From Nitrobium sp046350935 (GTDB lineage Bacteria; Nitrospirota; Thermodesulfovibrionia; Thermodesulfovibrionales; Dissulfurispiraceae), in NCBI GenBank assembly GCA_046350935.1, contig JAXLZK010000001.1, positions 1 to 64,000 on the forward strand: 64,000 nucleotides of DNA, in the 5' to 3' direction. The position numbers were made by a program, and so were the translations under genes. The notes beneath the pieces were generated by a model, which was not told where the DNA came from, did not search any database, and was given only the letters and a program-made list of their open reading frames with translations. Below, piece by piece: positions 1 through 9,396 of this stretch (position 1 is the stretch's first letter; each line of letters begins with the position of its first letter).

Positions 1-236
1 GAAAGTCTCCCCCAGAGCCTGCCATGTACCAGATCGAGACCATCGAGCCCGACAGATCAAGACGACGACGAGCTGAATAGGATGGTGCCGAAAAGGTGGT
101 CGAGATGGCGGCGGAACAAGTCGTGAAGCCGCGGAGCTCCGGGCATATCGAGGACGAGCCTGTGGAGGATCTCAAGGAGGACTCGTTCGACGAGCAAAAT
201 GACGACCAGGCACGTAATCGCCGATGCACAGTGTAA
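1..236 (+). pseudogene. possible gene remnant at the window edge
   Basis: No intact gene is visible here. One frame reads an acidic 43-residue tail from an ATG at 105 to a stop at 234-236. A short stretch near 70-90 reads DELNRMV, which resembles DELNRLV near the C-terminus of the broken Usp-like gene at 3835-4320. This may be the frameshifted end of a related gene entering from the left edge. The similarity is only a few residues, so the call is weak. Confidence 0.2.
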
Positions 237-239
237 CAA

Positions 240-409
240 CAAGATTGCTTCGGGTACGACCCTTCGCACTGACGAAGGCAGGCAGAGGGTAAAGGTAGAG
301 AGTGAGACAGAGAGAGGCAGAAAGAAAGAGCTTACTCTCCTGTCATTGCGAGCGCAGCGAAGCAATCTCAAGAGGATACGTTCTGACCACACATTGTGTG
401 CGATTGCCC
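240..409. repeat. REP-like dispersed inverted repeat, copy 1
   Basis: Two arms are visible. The left arm (240-272) begins CAAGATTGCTTC and runs to CCCTTCGCACTG. The right arm (341-409) begins TGTCATTGCGAGCG, contains CGAAGCAATCTCAAG and ends near CGATTGCCCT. The arms are imperfect inverse complements (GATTGCTTC against GAAGCAATC). Both arms recur in the same order at 52988-53167. The spacer carries a GAGACAGAG-type purine run (296-330). Confidence 0.75.
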
Positions 410-978
410 TGCGGGGTGTCTGCGTCGGGTTGACAGGAAGCGCCGCAGCAGGTAAAGTAGGAGCGTAGGAGATGACGAAATGCCTTGCGCGTATAAGAAA
501 CAAATAGATGTTTTCCCTTCCTCGGTTTTCCTGGCCGGCATCGCCTCCCTGCTGCTTCTTCTCCTTCTCTTCCTTTCCCTCGCCCCTTTTCTGGACGACG
601 TGGAAAATGAGCAGGCTGTAGGGGAGCTGATCGGCAGGCATCTTCTGATTCCCGCGCTGACAGCCCTGCATCCCCTGGCGTTGCATTCCCTCGGGTATCT
701 TCCGGCGGACGTGCTTGAGACCTTTCTGCGGCGCTCCTTCTCCGCCGGGGCGGAGCTCCGTTTCGGGAGCGCCGGGGGCGTCAGTCCTCCTTTCTATACG
801 TATTCATTCCGCTCTCTCTTAATCTTCCTCCTGTTCACTGACTGTCGAAGGCGGCAGTGGGGACGGCCCCGCTCGATTTTTCGGGAGCGCCCGTCCTGTG
901 CTCCTCCCCGATTGCCGGACAACGGCGCAGTGCCGGCGCTGAGGAGAGGTTCTCTGACACTCACCACGATTACACGAG
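410..978. other. unassigned stretch before the sulfatase remnant
   Basis: About 570 bases with no gene I can support. A forward frame from 480 begins with a leucine-rich stretch but becomes low-complexity and matches no family I know. The opposite frame is rich in Arg, Lys, Glu and Gln. With so many indels in the neighbouring genes, a short broken gene cannot be excluded. Confidence 0.3.
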
Positions 979-2900
979 GTGGAAATGAAAAATAACAGGG
1001 AAATACAGGACCGTTTCGGCATCCTGTACTATTTCTACGCTGTCTTTCTCCTGATCTCCCTTTGCACACGGACACTGCTCCTGGTGCATTCTCTCCCGTC
1101 CCTCACCGTTCCATTCGGGGATTTTCTGAAGATATACGGGGTGGGCTTCCTGTTCGACGCCGGCACCATGATGTGCTTCGCGCCCCTCGCGCTGTATCTT
1201 CTCCTCGTGCCCGACGGGATATACCGAAACAAGGTGCATCGGCGGCTCCTCTATCTCGTTTCCTACGCACTCATCTACCTGCTCCTGTTCACCGCGGCCG
1301 CCGAATACCTTTTTTTCCTCGAATTCGGACGCGCTTCAATTTCATTGCGGTGGATTATCTGGTCTATACCCATGAGGTGGTGCGGAATATACGCGAATCG
1401 TATCCGGTTTTCCCGCTTCGCCGCCCTGGGAGGTGTTTCCCCGCTTTTCCTTCTGCTTCTCGAAGGCGTTTTGCTCCTTCCTTGCACCGCAGGAGCACCC
1501 TGGGGGAGAGGTGGAGGACGGGGATGGTCTCCCCCTAGCGCTCCCTCTTCTTCCTCCCCTTCTCCGATGTCTCCCTGACGCATGTATCGTCGAACGCCTT
1601 TGCGAACGAATTGGCCGCAAACGGCATCTACACGCTTCTCCGCCTTCAGGAACAACCCGGATCGCCTACGAGGACTTTTATGCGGTCCGCAGCAACCAGA
1701 GGTATTCAGGAACCTGAAAGGACTTTTGAAGGAGGACAATGCCGTGTTCACCGGGAAGGACCTCTTCGGGATCGTTCGCACGGTCGGGAGCGGGGATAGG
1801 GAAGAGCGGCTCAACGTGGTCGTCGTCGTCCAGGAAAGTCTCAGCGCCGAGTTCCTCGGGGCTTTCGGCAACGGAGATAACCTGACCCCATCTGGACGGG
1901 CTGGCGCGTGAGAGTCTGTTCTTCACCAATATGCATGCTTCGGGGACGAGGACGGACAGGGGACTCGAAGCGATTACGCTGTCGGTCCCTCCCACTCCGA
2001 GGTCGGTGATCAAACGGCCCCATAACGAGAACATGCTTTCCTGGGGTTCGGTCATGAAAGAGAAAGGCTATGACGTGAAGTTCCTCTACGGCGGCTACGG
2101 CTATTTCGACAACATGAACTACTTCTTCGGCCACAACGGTTTACGGTTGTCGACCGGACGGACTTCGACAGGAAGAACATTCATTTCGAGAACGCCTGGG
2201 GGGTGTGCGACGAAGATCTGTTTCAAAAGGCGCTGGAGGAGTCCGACCGTCCTCATGGAGCAGGCGTCCTTTCTTCACCCTCATCATGACCACTTCCAAT
2301 CACCGTCCCTATACGTATCCAGGCGGAGAGAATCGATATCCCTTCCCATTCCGGGAGAAAGGGGCAGTCAAGTACGCGGATTACGCCCTCGGGCGTTCCT
2401 CGATGCGGCGCGGAAAAAACCGTGGTTCGACGATACCGTATTCGTCGTTGTGGCGGACCACTGCGCCAGCTCGGCGGGGAAGACGGCCCTTCCGGTGAAG
2501 CGGTACGAAATCCCGCTTCATCTATTCTCCCGAGGGCACTTTCCCCCGCAGCGCATCGATACCCTGGCGGGCCAGATCGATATTGCGCCCACGGTGATGG
2601 GCCTTTTGCATTTCAAGTATTCGAGCGGTTTTTTCGGCAGGGATATCCTTCGGGAACGTCCCGGGGAGGCGAGGAGCCTCATCAGCACCTACCAGAAGCT
2701 GGGCTATATGAAAGACGACAGACTCGCGGTGCTCGATGTGAAGCGGGAGGTCTCGACCTACCGCTTTGACAGAAACACCGGCGAAATGACGCAGATCCCT
2801 CCCGACCCCGGGGCCTGATCGCCGAGGCTGTCAGCTATTACCAGGGTGCGAGCTATCTGCTCGAACATCGCGGGAAGCCGGTGCGGACAGCGGACGCGCG
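979..2900 (+). pseudogene. LtaS-like membrane sulfatase/phosphoglycerol transferase, multiply frameshifted
   Basis: Pieces of one alkaline-phosphatase-superfamily membrane protein are spread over all three forward frames. In order they are: transmembrane segments (979-1320); an RFNFIAVDYLVYTHEVV segment about 1330-1400, typical of LTA-synthase-like proteins; NELAANGIYTL near 1610; AYEDFYAVRSNQRYS near 1665-1715; LNVVVVVQESLSAEFLG near 1815-1860; the FFTNMHASGTRTDRGLEA catalytic region near 1920-1970; FFTLIMTTSNHRPY near 2270; and VFVVVADHCAS near 2440 with a long C-terminal tail. At least seven frame changes are needed. The normal role is transfer of phosphoglycerol or a similar group at the periplasmic face. 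Every neighbouring gene is broken too, so consensus error is likelier than decay. Confidence 0.75.
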
Positions 2901-2953
2901 CAGCGCTGCCGCGCCGGAGAGGATGTCCGGGGTAGGGAGGATCCGGTACACCA

Positions 2954-2977
2954 GGGGTGTGTTTGCAAACACACCCC
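2954..2977. repeat. perfect 24-bp palindrome (GGGTGTG hairpin family)
   Basis: GGGGTGTGTTTG is followed immediately by its exact reverse complement. As RNA it folds to GGGGTGTG and CACACCCC around an 8-base loop. Related GGGTGTG-N4-CACACCC hairpins sit at 17471-17489 and 35163-35180, each just after a gene end. Here it lies between the sulfatase remnant and the next gene. No T-run follows, so it is not a standard intrinsic terminator. Confidence 0.7.
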
Positions 2978-3024
2978 AGAGAGATGAGGCTGCGGCGCCG
3001 GAGCGGGTGTGTGGCGGGGGGAAA

Positions 3025-3549
3025 TGGCACGGGGCTGAAGAACGTTTTTTTTTCTTCTGCTCGTTGCCGGCGCCTCTCTTCTCTTCCTGCTCGCCTCCCT
3101 TCGACGGGAAAAAGTTCGAGAGGGCCGACCGGGCTGCCCGCGAGGTGCAGCGCTCCGTTGATTCCGGAGCTGAGTACCGGCAGTTCGGAGAGTCTCTCCT
3201 GCAGTTCTCCCGGGAGGCGCTCGTGCTGCGGGACGCGGTGCGTTCCGGGAAGGAGGAGGAGCTCTTCAGAGAGTACGAGGACCTGCTGACGATCTATCGG
3301 GACGGGTATAGCCTCATGAAATATAAAGCCGAGTTTGTCCGCTACGGCTTTGTGCCCTCGGGAACGATCTATGTCGGACAGGAGATAGAGCCGCTCGTGG
3401 CAAAGTACGGGATTCCCACGGAAACGCATCTCTTCGCTCCCACCATGCAGGCCTGGAAGAGCATCCCGGACAGCTCGATCGGGGTCGTCTGGAGCAATGC
3501 ACGCTCCCGGCTTGCGATCATTGAGACGCTCCGTAAGAATCGCGGATAG
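3025..3549 (+). pseudogene. unknown membrane-anchored periplasmic protein, frameshifted
   Basis: The main part (about 3110-3549) reads as a soluble alpha-helical protein containing KFERADRAAREVQRSV and ending IIETLRKNRG. Removing one T from the nine-T run at 3044-3052 gives an upstream hydrophobic signal or anchor segment (VFFLLLVAGASLLFLLASL), so the true start is probably the ATG at 3025. A second shift is needed near GGGAAAAAG at about 3110. I do not recognise the family. It follows the sulfatase remnant in the same direction. Confidence 0.5.
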
Positions 3550-3784
3550 CGGTTTTCCGCGTCTTTTCCTGTGTTGTTTCAGATTTGAACGCCTCCGGCC
3601 CTGCAGCACCTTTCTTTTTTTATCTTTCTTTCCCCTTTTCAGTGAGTACAACGGCAATTCCGGCCTCTTTTTCCGCCTCTTCGGCAGGCATACATGCCGA
3701 AGTGTTCAGCGCTGTCCAGATATGAAACAGCACCTCGCTTCTTTCCTCTAAAAAATTAATAATAAAAAATAGCCATATATGTTG

Positions 3785-3800
3785 TGGCACTGCTTTTGCT
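3785..3800 (+). promoter_or_regulatory. sigma-54 (-24/-12) promoter
   Basis: TGGCACTGCTTTTGCT matches the RpoN consensus TGGCACG-N4-TTGCW with one mismatch and has the required GG-N10-GC spacing. It lies 35 bases before the ATG at 3835 (ribosome site AAGGGAGGG). It would drive the Usp-like/TauE/TIGR02186 genes and possibly the Usp genes beyond. Confidence 0.65.
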
Positions 3801-3834
3801 TTCTGGTATGATGAGGCAGAAAAGGGAGGGAGCA

Positions 3835-4320
3835 ATGAGAAAGAAGCAGCTCTTGTTTGTCACCTATCACAACGAAAAGTTCGATGAGGTTTTCGCATGC
3901 AATGGACCTGGCGAAGGTCATGAGCGACGGCATTTCCGTTCTGATGATCTACAAAAGGAAAAGCGGATGAAAAAATCGGGGATGATGATTTGGTGGTTGC
4001 CTTTGCAGAGGCCGACGAGCACAAGACCGCACGGGAGATGATAGCGGAAGACTACCGGAGGAACCGAGTTACGAGAAAGATAGCCCTGCTCGAGCAGCGA
4101 TGCAGGGAGGCCGGGATCGCGGTCGATTTCAGCTCCGCTGCCATAGATGTCGTCTCCGCGATCAAGAACATCCTGAAGCAGAATACGCATATCGATATGG
4201 TCCTGTTGAGCCCCACCGTCACCACGGACGGCGCGATAAAGACGAGGAGCTGAATAGGCTCGTGAGGACCGCGTCGAGGCCGATCGTCCACCATGGCGAA
4301 AAGGAAGTTACGCCGCCTGA
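3835..4320 (+). pseudogene. Usp-like (universal stress type) protein, frameshifted
   Basis: Starts MRKKQLLFVTYHNEKFDE after the ribosome site AAGGGAGGG. The frame then slips repeatedly: AMDLAKVMSDGISVLMIYK is read near 3900-3955, VVAFAEADEHKTAREMIAEDYRR near 3990-4060, and DELNRLVRTASRPIV near 4240-4290. The order of a beta-strand start, a VLLSPTV strand and a C-terminal RPIV strand resembles a Rossmann-like UspA fold, but the ATP-loop glycine motif is not clear. It precedes a TauE/SafE permease, a context compatible with an accessory stress protein. The exact end is uncertain because of frameshifts near 4300. Confidence 0.5.
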
Positions 4321-4364
4321 GAGGCCCGAGAGAAGAAAACGAAAGAGAGAGGAGAGGAGGATTC

Positions 4365-5280
4365 ATGCCTGTATCTGCCGGTCGCTTTAACCAGCATCAA
4401 CATTCTTATTCCCGTGGGGCTCGGCCTTGGTGGTGGGACTTCTTTCGGGGCTTTTTCGGCGTGGGAGGAGGCTTCCTGATGACACCCCTTTTGATCATGT
4501 TCGGCATCCCCTCGACGGTCGCGGCGGCGACGGACTCGAACCAGATCGTGGCGGCATCCACGTCCGGCACCTATGCACACTGGAAGGTGCGGGGGAACGT
4601 GGATTTCAAAATGGGCATGTACCTCCTCGCCGGAGGCTTTGTCGGGGCTCGTCGGCGTCCAGGCGATCAAGGCGCTCAATGCCATGGGCAATGCCGATTT
4701 TGTGATCAAGATGACCTATGTCTTCATGCTCGGGATCGTCGGGACTCATATGTTCATCGAGAGCCTGCAGAGCATGAGGAAGAGGAAGGACCGATACGGC
4801 AGAGCCGGGGAGAATCGGGGCTTGCACGCTTTCTCCGGCGCCCTCCCTGCAGACACGCTTCTTGAGAAGTCGGGCGTTACCCATTCCGTGCTGGTTCCGC
4901 TCTTCTTCGGCGGGTTCGTGGGGTTCTCGCCGCGGTCATGGGAGTGGGAGGAGGTTTCCTCATGGTCCCGGTAATGGTGTATATCCTGAGGATGCCCATG
5001 CATGTGGTGGTGGGCACAAGCTTCTTCCAGATATTGTTCAACTGCATCGAAGTGACTTTCCTTCAGGCGTATACGAACCACAACGTGGATTTCATCCTTG
5101 CGGTGCTGCTCCTTATCGGCTCCACTTTCGGGGCGCAGATCGGGGCTGTTTTCGGAAGGAAGCTCAAAGGCGAGCAGCTGAAGATCATTCTCGCGGGGAT
5201 CGTACTGGCGGTTACGGTCAAGATCCTTTTCGAGCTGACCATGACGCCGTCCTGCTCCTCGGACAGTGGGAGGCCACTGA
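4365..5280 (+). pseudogene. TauE/SafE family permease, frameshifted
   Basis: A DUF81/TauE-SafE inner-membrane permease of about 300 residues, the family of sulfite, sulfoacetate and related anion exporters. The ATG at 4365 follows GGAGAGGAGG; one base later the frame reads LYLPVALTSINILIPVG. The first family repeat LFGVGGGFLMTPLL appears near 4455-4490 and the second, MGVGGGFLMVPVMVY, near 4938-4982, as expected for this two-repeat fold. At least four frame changes are needed. Restoring one base near 5265 gives a C-terminus QVGGH with TGA at 5278-5280 overlapping the next ATG (TGATG), the tight coupling expected in an operon. Confidence 0.75.
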
Positions 5281-6065
5281 TGAGACATCCGAATCCATTG
5301 TTCCGTGTCCTGCTCCTCTGCGCTGCCCTGACGGCGGCGGGGTTGCCGGGGAGGCTGCGGCGCAGCTGACCGCGACGGCCAATCACGACAAGATCACCAT
5401 CGGTTTCTTTACCATGGAAGCTCCGTGAGCGTGAGGGGCTCTGCGGACCCCGGCTGCGATCTCGTCATCAAGATCGCCTCCCCGGACGGAAAGCAGACCC
5501 TGAAGAAAAAGGGAAAAAAGGCGGGGTTCCTCTGGATGAACGTGGGGTCGCTGCATATCGACGAGGCTCCCCGTCTCTATGCCCTCCATAGTACGGGGGA
5601 CCTCAACACGACCGTGAACAGGGAGGAGAGGGAGAAGTACGTCCTCGGATACGATGCCCTCGCGCGGCATATGCAGATGAGCCCTGTTGTCGACGAAGCG
5701 GAGAAGGCGCGGTGGTTCGGGGAGTTCGTGAAGTTCAGGAGCATTCCGGGCTGTATGCCGAAACAACCGGCAAGATACTGGTACGGAATGAAAACGGAAG
5801 GGGAACTACCACATCCTCTCCCAGTGGCCCTATCAGGCGCCGCCGGGCATCTATACGGTGACCGTCTGTATGCGGTAAAGGACGGGAAAGTGGTCGAAAC
5901 AGCTGAGACAAAGGTAACCGTCGAGCAGGTGGGGCTGATAAAGCGTCTGGCGGGAATGGCGAAGTGACCAGGGAGGGCTTTACGGCGTGCTCTCCATCCT
6001 TGCGGCCCTGGGCGCGGGCTTCGGAGTGGGCATGGTGTTCAGAGGAGAGGCGGAGGAGCGCACTG
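5280..6065 (+). pseudogene. TIGR02186-type membrane protein, frameshifted
   Basis: The ATG at 5280 overlaps the permease stop and starts a signal peptide (MRHPNPLFRVLLLCAALTAAG). The mature part contains TATANHDKITIGFF, the segment VSVRGSADPGCDLVIKIASP, KKAGFLWMNVGSLHI, YVLGYDAL and YAVKDGKVVETAETKV. Shifted frames supply PYQAPPGIYTVTV, and a C-terminal transmembrane helix LYGVLSILAALGAGFGVGMVF lies near 5978-6040. This fits a periplasmic domain with one C-terminal anchor, a family commonly found beside TauE/SafE permeases. One more shift would end it at the TGA at 6063-6065, overlapping the next gene start. Confidence 0.65.
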
Positions 6066-7013
6066 ATGTATACGGAAGACGCCGACAGGGATGGCAGGAC
6101 GGACGCTGCGCAGGAGCAAAGCGGAGCAGGCTCGGACGCTGCAGCGGAACAGGCACTGTACAAGACGATCGTCGTCGCCTTCGACGGCTCCGAATTCAGC
6201 AGGTCGGCGCTCCGTGAGGCCTCCTTCCGGGCGCGCCGCTGCGGCGGAAAGGTGATCCTGGTCCATGCCGTCTATTTCGACGAAGAGGAGTTCGGGAGCG
6301 CGCCGGAGCAGTTGGAAAAACGGTTCGACCTGGGGAGAAGTCTTTGCTTCCAGGCGAGTGAGGACGCTTCTTCCCACTACGGTTGTGCAGTCGAATACGT
6401 CATCTGTCAGGGGGACCCGCCGGAAGTGATCACGGACATCGCGCGGGAAAAACAGGCGGACCTGATCGCTCTCGGCACATACGGCAGAAAGGGACTGCGG
6501 AGGATGCTCATGGGGAGCGTCACCGCGCGGACCGTTCTCGACGCCCCGTGCGACGTCATGGTGGTCAGGAGGCCCTGCAGCGACTGCACGGACAGCTACG
6601 AATCCGTCCTGGTCCCCTTCGACGGCTCGGCCTCCGGCAGAAAGGCCCTGGCGAGGGCGTGCGCGCTCGCAAAAAGCGACGGGGCGGACGTTACGGTCCT
6701 CTACGTAATCCCTCGCTACGAGGAAATGGTGGGATTCCTCCGGACCGGCTCCATCCGGAACAGCCTCCACCGGGAGGCGGAGAGGATCATGGAGGAGGCG
6801 CGGAAGGAGGCCTCGTCCTCCGGCGTCCCTGTCGCGACCATGGTCAGGGAAGGGGCGGCCCCGGAGGGGATCGTCGAGGCGGCGCGCATGCTGAAAAGTC
6901 AATTGATTGTCATGGGAAGCCACGGCTGGAGGGGAGTGGACAGGGCCCTTATGGGGAGCACTGCGGAGCGCGTCATCATGAACGCTCCCTGCCCCCTCCT
7001 GGTGGTGAAATAG
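6066..7013 (+). CDS. tandem-domain universal stress protein
   Basis: A cytoplasmic 315-residue protein with two UspA domains. Domain 1 starts YKTIVVAFDGSEFSRSALREA; domain 2 starts ESVLVPFDGSASGRKALARA. Both keep the ATP-binding signature G-x2-G-x9-G-S: GTYGRKGLRRMLMGS in domain 1 and GSHGWRGVDRALMGS in domain 2. This suggests an ATP-binding stress sensor or regulator. I chose the ATG at 6066 because it would overlap the stop of the preceding gene (TGATG) and removes a low-complexity Arg/Ser leader encoded further upstream. It is the first intact gene after the frameshifted block. Confidence 0.9.
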   Translation: MYTEDADRDGRTDAAQEQSGAGSDAAAEQALYKTIVVAFDGSEFSRSALREASFRARRCGGKVILVHAVYFDEEEFGSAPEQLEKRFDLGRSLCFQASEDASSHYGCAVEYVICQGDPPEVITDIAREKQADLIALGTYGRKGLRRMLMGSVTARTVLDAPCDVMVVRRPCSDCTDSYESVLVPFDGSASGRKALARACALAKSDGADVTVLYVIPRYEEMVGFLRTGSIRNSLHREAERIMEEARKEASSSGVPVATMVREGAAPEGIVEAARMLKSQLIVMGSHGWRGVDRALMGSTAERVIMNAPCPLLVVK

Positions 7014-7095
7014 GCAGGCCGGTACAGGGGGCGAAGGGCCTCAGGGGACCGGGACGTACGATTCGGACAGGGACAAGGAGAAGGAGCAGAGAGTC

Positions 7096-7521
7096 ATGAA
7101 AGGATACAGGAAGATCTTGATAGCGCTGGACGGCGCCTCGCGGGAGGGTGTCGCGGAGGGGCTGCGGCTGGCAAAAGAGGAGAGGTGCTGGATAACCGTA
7201 GTGAAGGTGGTGCCTCCCCATGAGGGAGACCTCGACCTGGTGGGCATCAGGAACATCGATGCCGTGCTCGACGGAGGAGGCGCGAAGGCGATTGAGGAAG
7301 TGAAGGGCATTGCACATGCAGAAGGGGCTTTGATCAAAACGCGCCTGGAAGCGGGCGAAGCGCACAGGAAGATCGTGGAGGTTGCCGAGGAGGAGCGGTG
7401 CGACCTCATCATCATGGGAGCGCAGAAAATGAAGAGGGGGCTCAGGAGGCTGCTCGGCGGCTCGATCGTCGAGAAGGTGATCAGCAATGCCCCCTGTCCG
7501 GTCCTGGTAGTAGGGAAGTAG
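7096..7521 (+). CDS. single-domain universal stress protein
   Basis: A 141-residue UspA-fold protein starting MKGYRKILIALDGASREG, with the ribosome site AAGGAG about ten bases before the ATG. The usual ATP signature is degraded: GAQKMKRGLRRLLGGS has Lys where the second Gly normally stands, so nucleotide binding is less certain than in the preceding protein. It ends in the typical APCPVLVV strand. It lies 82 bases after the tandem Usp and 83 bases before the first GspE-N/DUF202 gene, suggesting one transcription unit. Confidence 0.9.
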   Translation: MKGYRKILIALDGASREGVAEGLRLAKEERCWITVVKVVPPHEGDLDLVGIRNIDAVLDGGGAKAIEEVKGIAHAEGALIKTRLEAGEAHRKIVEVAEEERCDLIIMGAQKMKRGLRRLLGGSIVEKVISNAPCPVLVVGK

Positions 7522-7604
7522 GGCGTAAGCGTGAGGGAGCTCCCTTTGTGCGCGCCCCTTCACGGAGAAAAGCTGGTGAGCCCGGCTGAGCGCCCTCAGA
7601 GAAG

Positions 7605-9275
7605 ATGCAGCATGGTACGATGATAGATACGAAATGTGCACGACCGACGAAGAGAAGAGTCATGACCATAGAGGAGTGGGAAAGGGCCGCCGGAACAGCG
7701 GCGGCCTCGGGGAGGCACCCCGAAGAGGTGGTGAGAGAAGCGGGCGTCCCGAAGCAGGAGTTGCTTTTTTTCCTTTCCGAGCATTATAACTGCCCATTCG
7801 TGGAGTACGATGAAGGGATCGTCCTGTCGAGGGAGGCCCTCCGGAGGGTGGACGGGGAAAGACTGAAGGCCGCGCTGTGGGCGCCCCTTTCCCTTACGGA
7901 TACGCGGGCGGAGGTGATCGCCTGCGATCCAGGCGGCTCTTCGGTTATCGAGGAGATACGGAGCTCCCTCGGCGTACGGGACATAGGGTTTTTTGTCGCC
8001 CTTCGGTCCGACCTCGTCCGGATCATCGAGAACAACCAGGATATCAACCCGTGGTTTCCCTCCTCAGCGGGCAGGACGCCGCTCGCAAAGGCAAGAAACT
8101 TTCTCGCGGAGCAGCGGTCCAGGTTTGCTTGCAGGCGCACTGCCCTGGCAAAGGGGAGGACGGGCCTCGCCTTCATGCGCACCGGCCTTTCGTTTCTCAC
8201 CATCGCCCTTTCCCTTATCAGGTTTTTCGGCGGGGGCTTCCTGCTTTCTTTCCTCTCGGCGCTCTTCCTTGCGGCAGGGATCGTCATGGCTGTTGACGGC
8301 CTCCTGTGGTACCTGCCTGCCCGCAAAGCCTCCGGAAAGAGCAGTGATTTTGTTCATACGGAGGCTACCTGCGGGACGACGGTCCTCGAAGTCGAGCGGC
8401 CCGGCAATGATCCCGTTTTCAGGAGAACCGCCGTGGTGAAGGGGGCGGACGCGCTGCGCGCCGGCTGGACTTCGCTCTCCCCGGTGATGAGGAGACGGTT
8501 CCTTGCCGGCGACAGGACGGATATGGCGGAGGAGAGGACGACGCTCGCAGGGTACCGGACCCTTATGGCGGAGGCACGTACGGGCCTCGCCTTTGCCCGT
8601 TCGGGGATCGCTTTCGCCGGGCTGGGAATCGCACTGGTGCGCCAGTTCCAAAGCGGCCCGTGGACGGTTTTCGACGCGACCCTGATCGGCATCGGCTGCC
8701 TGATGGCGCTGGAAGGCTTTTTCTGGTATGTGCCCGGCCGCCGGGCAGGCAGGAAGAGTCGTGCGGAGATCGGAAAGGTCGAAGGGGCACCCTGCATCTG
8801 GGACGCTGTCCTCCCCTTCACGGGCAGAGGATTCCCTTCCGGGCAGGGGTGTGCTTCGAGACCTCCGGTGAGCGCTCCCCATTCCCCGGGGATATGGGCG
8901 ACCACCGGTCTTGCCCTCGAAAGGACGGTGCTTGCGGAGCGGCGGAATGTGATGGCCCGGCTCCGCACGATCATGGCGCGCTCCCGCACGGGCATGGCGT
9001 TCATCCGCACGGGCATGAGCGTGGCGGCGGTGGGCATCGGACTCCAGGCGTATTTCGGGGTCCGCTCCCTTCCCTGGACCGCCTTTAACGGGGTGCTGAT
9101 CACTGCCGGGCTGCTCTTCGTCGCAGACGGGCTCTCCTGGCACCTGCCCGCCGAGAGGATACGGGAGCAGTACCCGTACTGCTATCACGATATGGAGATG
9201 AGCATTCCCGATTACGGCATTCCCTCCCGGGACTGGAAGAGTGCGGCTTTTTGTCACGAGCACGAAGAGGGCTGA
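7605..9275 (+). CDS. GspE N-terminal (MshEN-like) domain fused to three DUF202 membrane units
   Basis: A 556-residue inner-membrane protein with an unusual layout. Residues about 20-145 look like the N-terminal domain of type II secretion/pilus ATPases (AGVPKQELLFFLSEHYNCPFVEYDE followed by a mixed alpha/beta segment), a fold that binds c-di-GMP or ATP in some proteins. The secretion ATPase core is absent: there is no Walker A. Three DUF202 units follow at roughly 160-245, 295-390 and 435-530. Each has a run of heptads of the form LAxxRTx (for example LAKGRTGLAFMRTGLSF), then hydrophobic helices ending W-Y/H-x-P-A/G-R. The RLG motif of c-di-GMP-binding MshEN domains is not conserved. The start could be the internal ATG at 7662. 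Confidence 0.8.
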   Translation: MQHGTMIDTKCARPTKRRVMTIEEWERAAGTAAASGRHPEEVVREAGVPKQELLFFLSEHYNCPFVEYDEGIVLSREALRRVDGERLKAALWAPLSLTDTRAEVIACDPGGSSVIEEIRSSLGVRDIGFFVALRSDLVRIIENNQDINPWFPSSAGRTPLAKARNFLAEQRSRFACRRTALAKGRTGLAFMRTGLSFLTIALSLIRFFGGGFLLSFLSALFLAAGIVMAVDGLLWYLPARKASGKSSDFVHTEATCGTTVLEVERPGNDPVFRRTAVVKGADALRAGWTSLSPVMRRRFLAGDRTDMAEERTTLAGYRTLMAEARTGLAFARSGIAFAGLGIALVRQFQSGPWTVFDATLIGIGCLMALEGFFWYVPGRRAGRKSRAEIGKVEGAPCIWDAVLPFTGRGFPSGQGCASRPPVSAPHSPGIWATTGLALERTVLAERRNVMARLRTIMARSRTGMAFIRTGMSVAAVGIGLQAYFGVRSLPWTAFNGVLITAGLLFVADGLSWHLPAERIREQYPYCYHDMEMSIPDYGIPSRDWKSAAFCHEHEEG

Positions 9276-9282
9276 TTGTCTG

Positions 9283-9382
9283 NNNNNNNNNNNNNNNNNN
9301 NNNNNNNNNNNNNNNNNNNNNNNNNNNNNNNNNNNNNNNNNNNNNNNNNNNNNNNNNNNNNNNNNNNNNNNNNNNNNNNNNN
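9283..9382. other. 100-N scaffold gap
   Basis: Exactly 100 Ns, the usual placeholder for a gap of unknown length. It falls between the two GspE-N/DUF202 genes, seven bases after the stop of the first and 14 bases before the ATG of the second. The true spacing is unknown, and a further small gene could be missing. Confidence 0.95.
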
Positions 9383-9396
9383 CGGAGAGGAGAGAT

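Noticed and set aside
480..995. Leucine-rich small membrane protein
   Set aside because: Only the first 35 residues look hydrophobic; the rest is compositional noise, with no ribosome site and neighbouring frameshifts.
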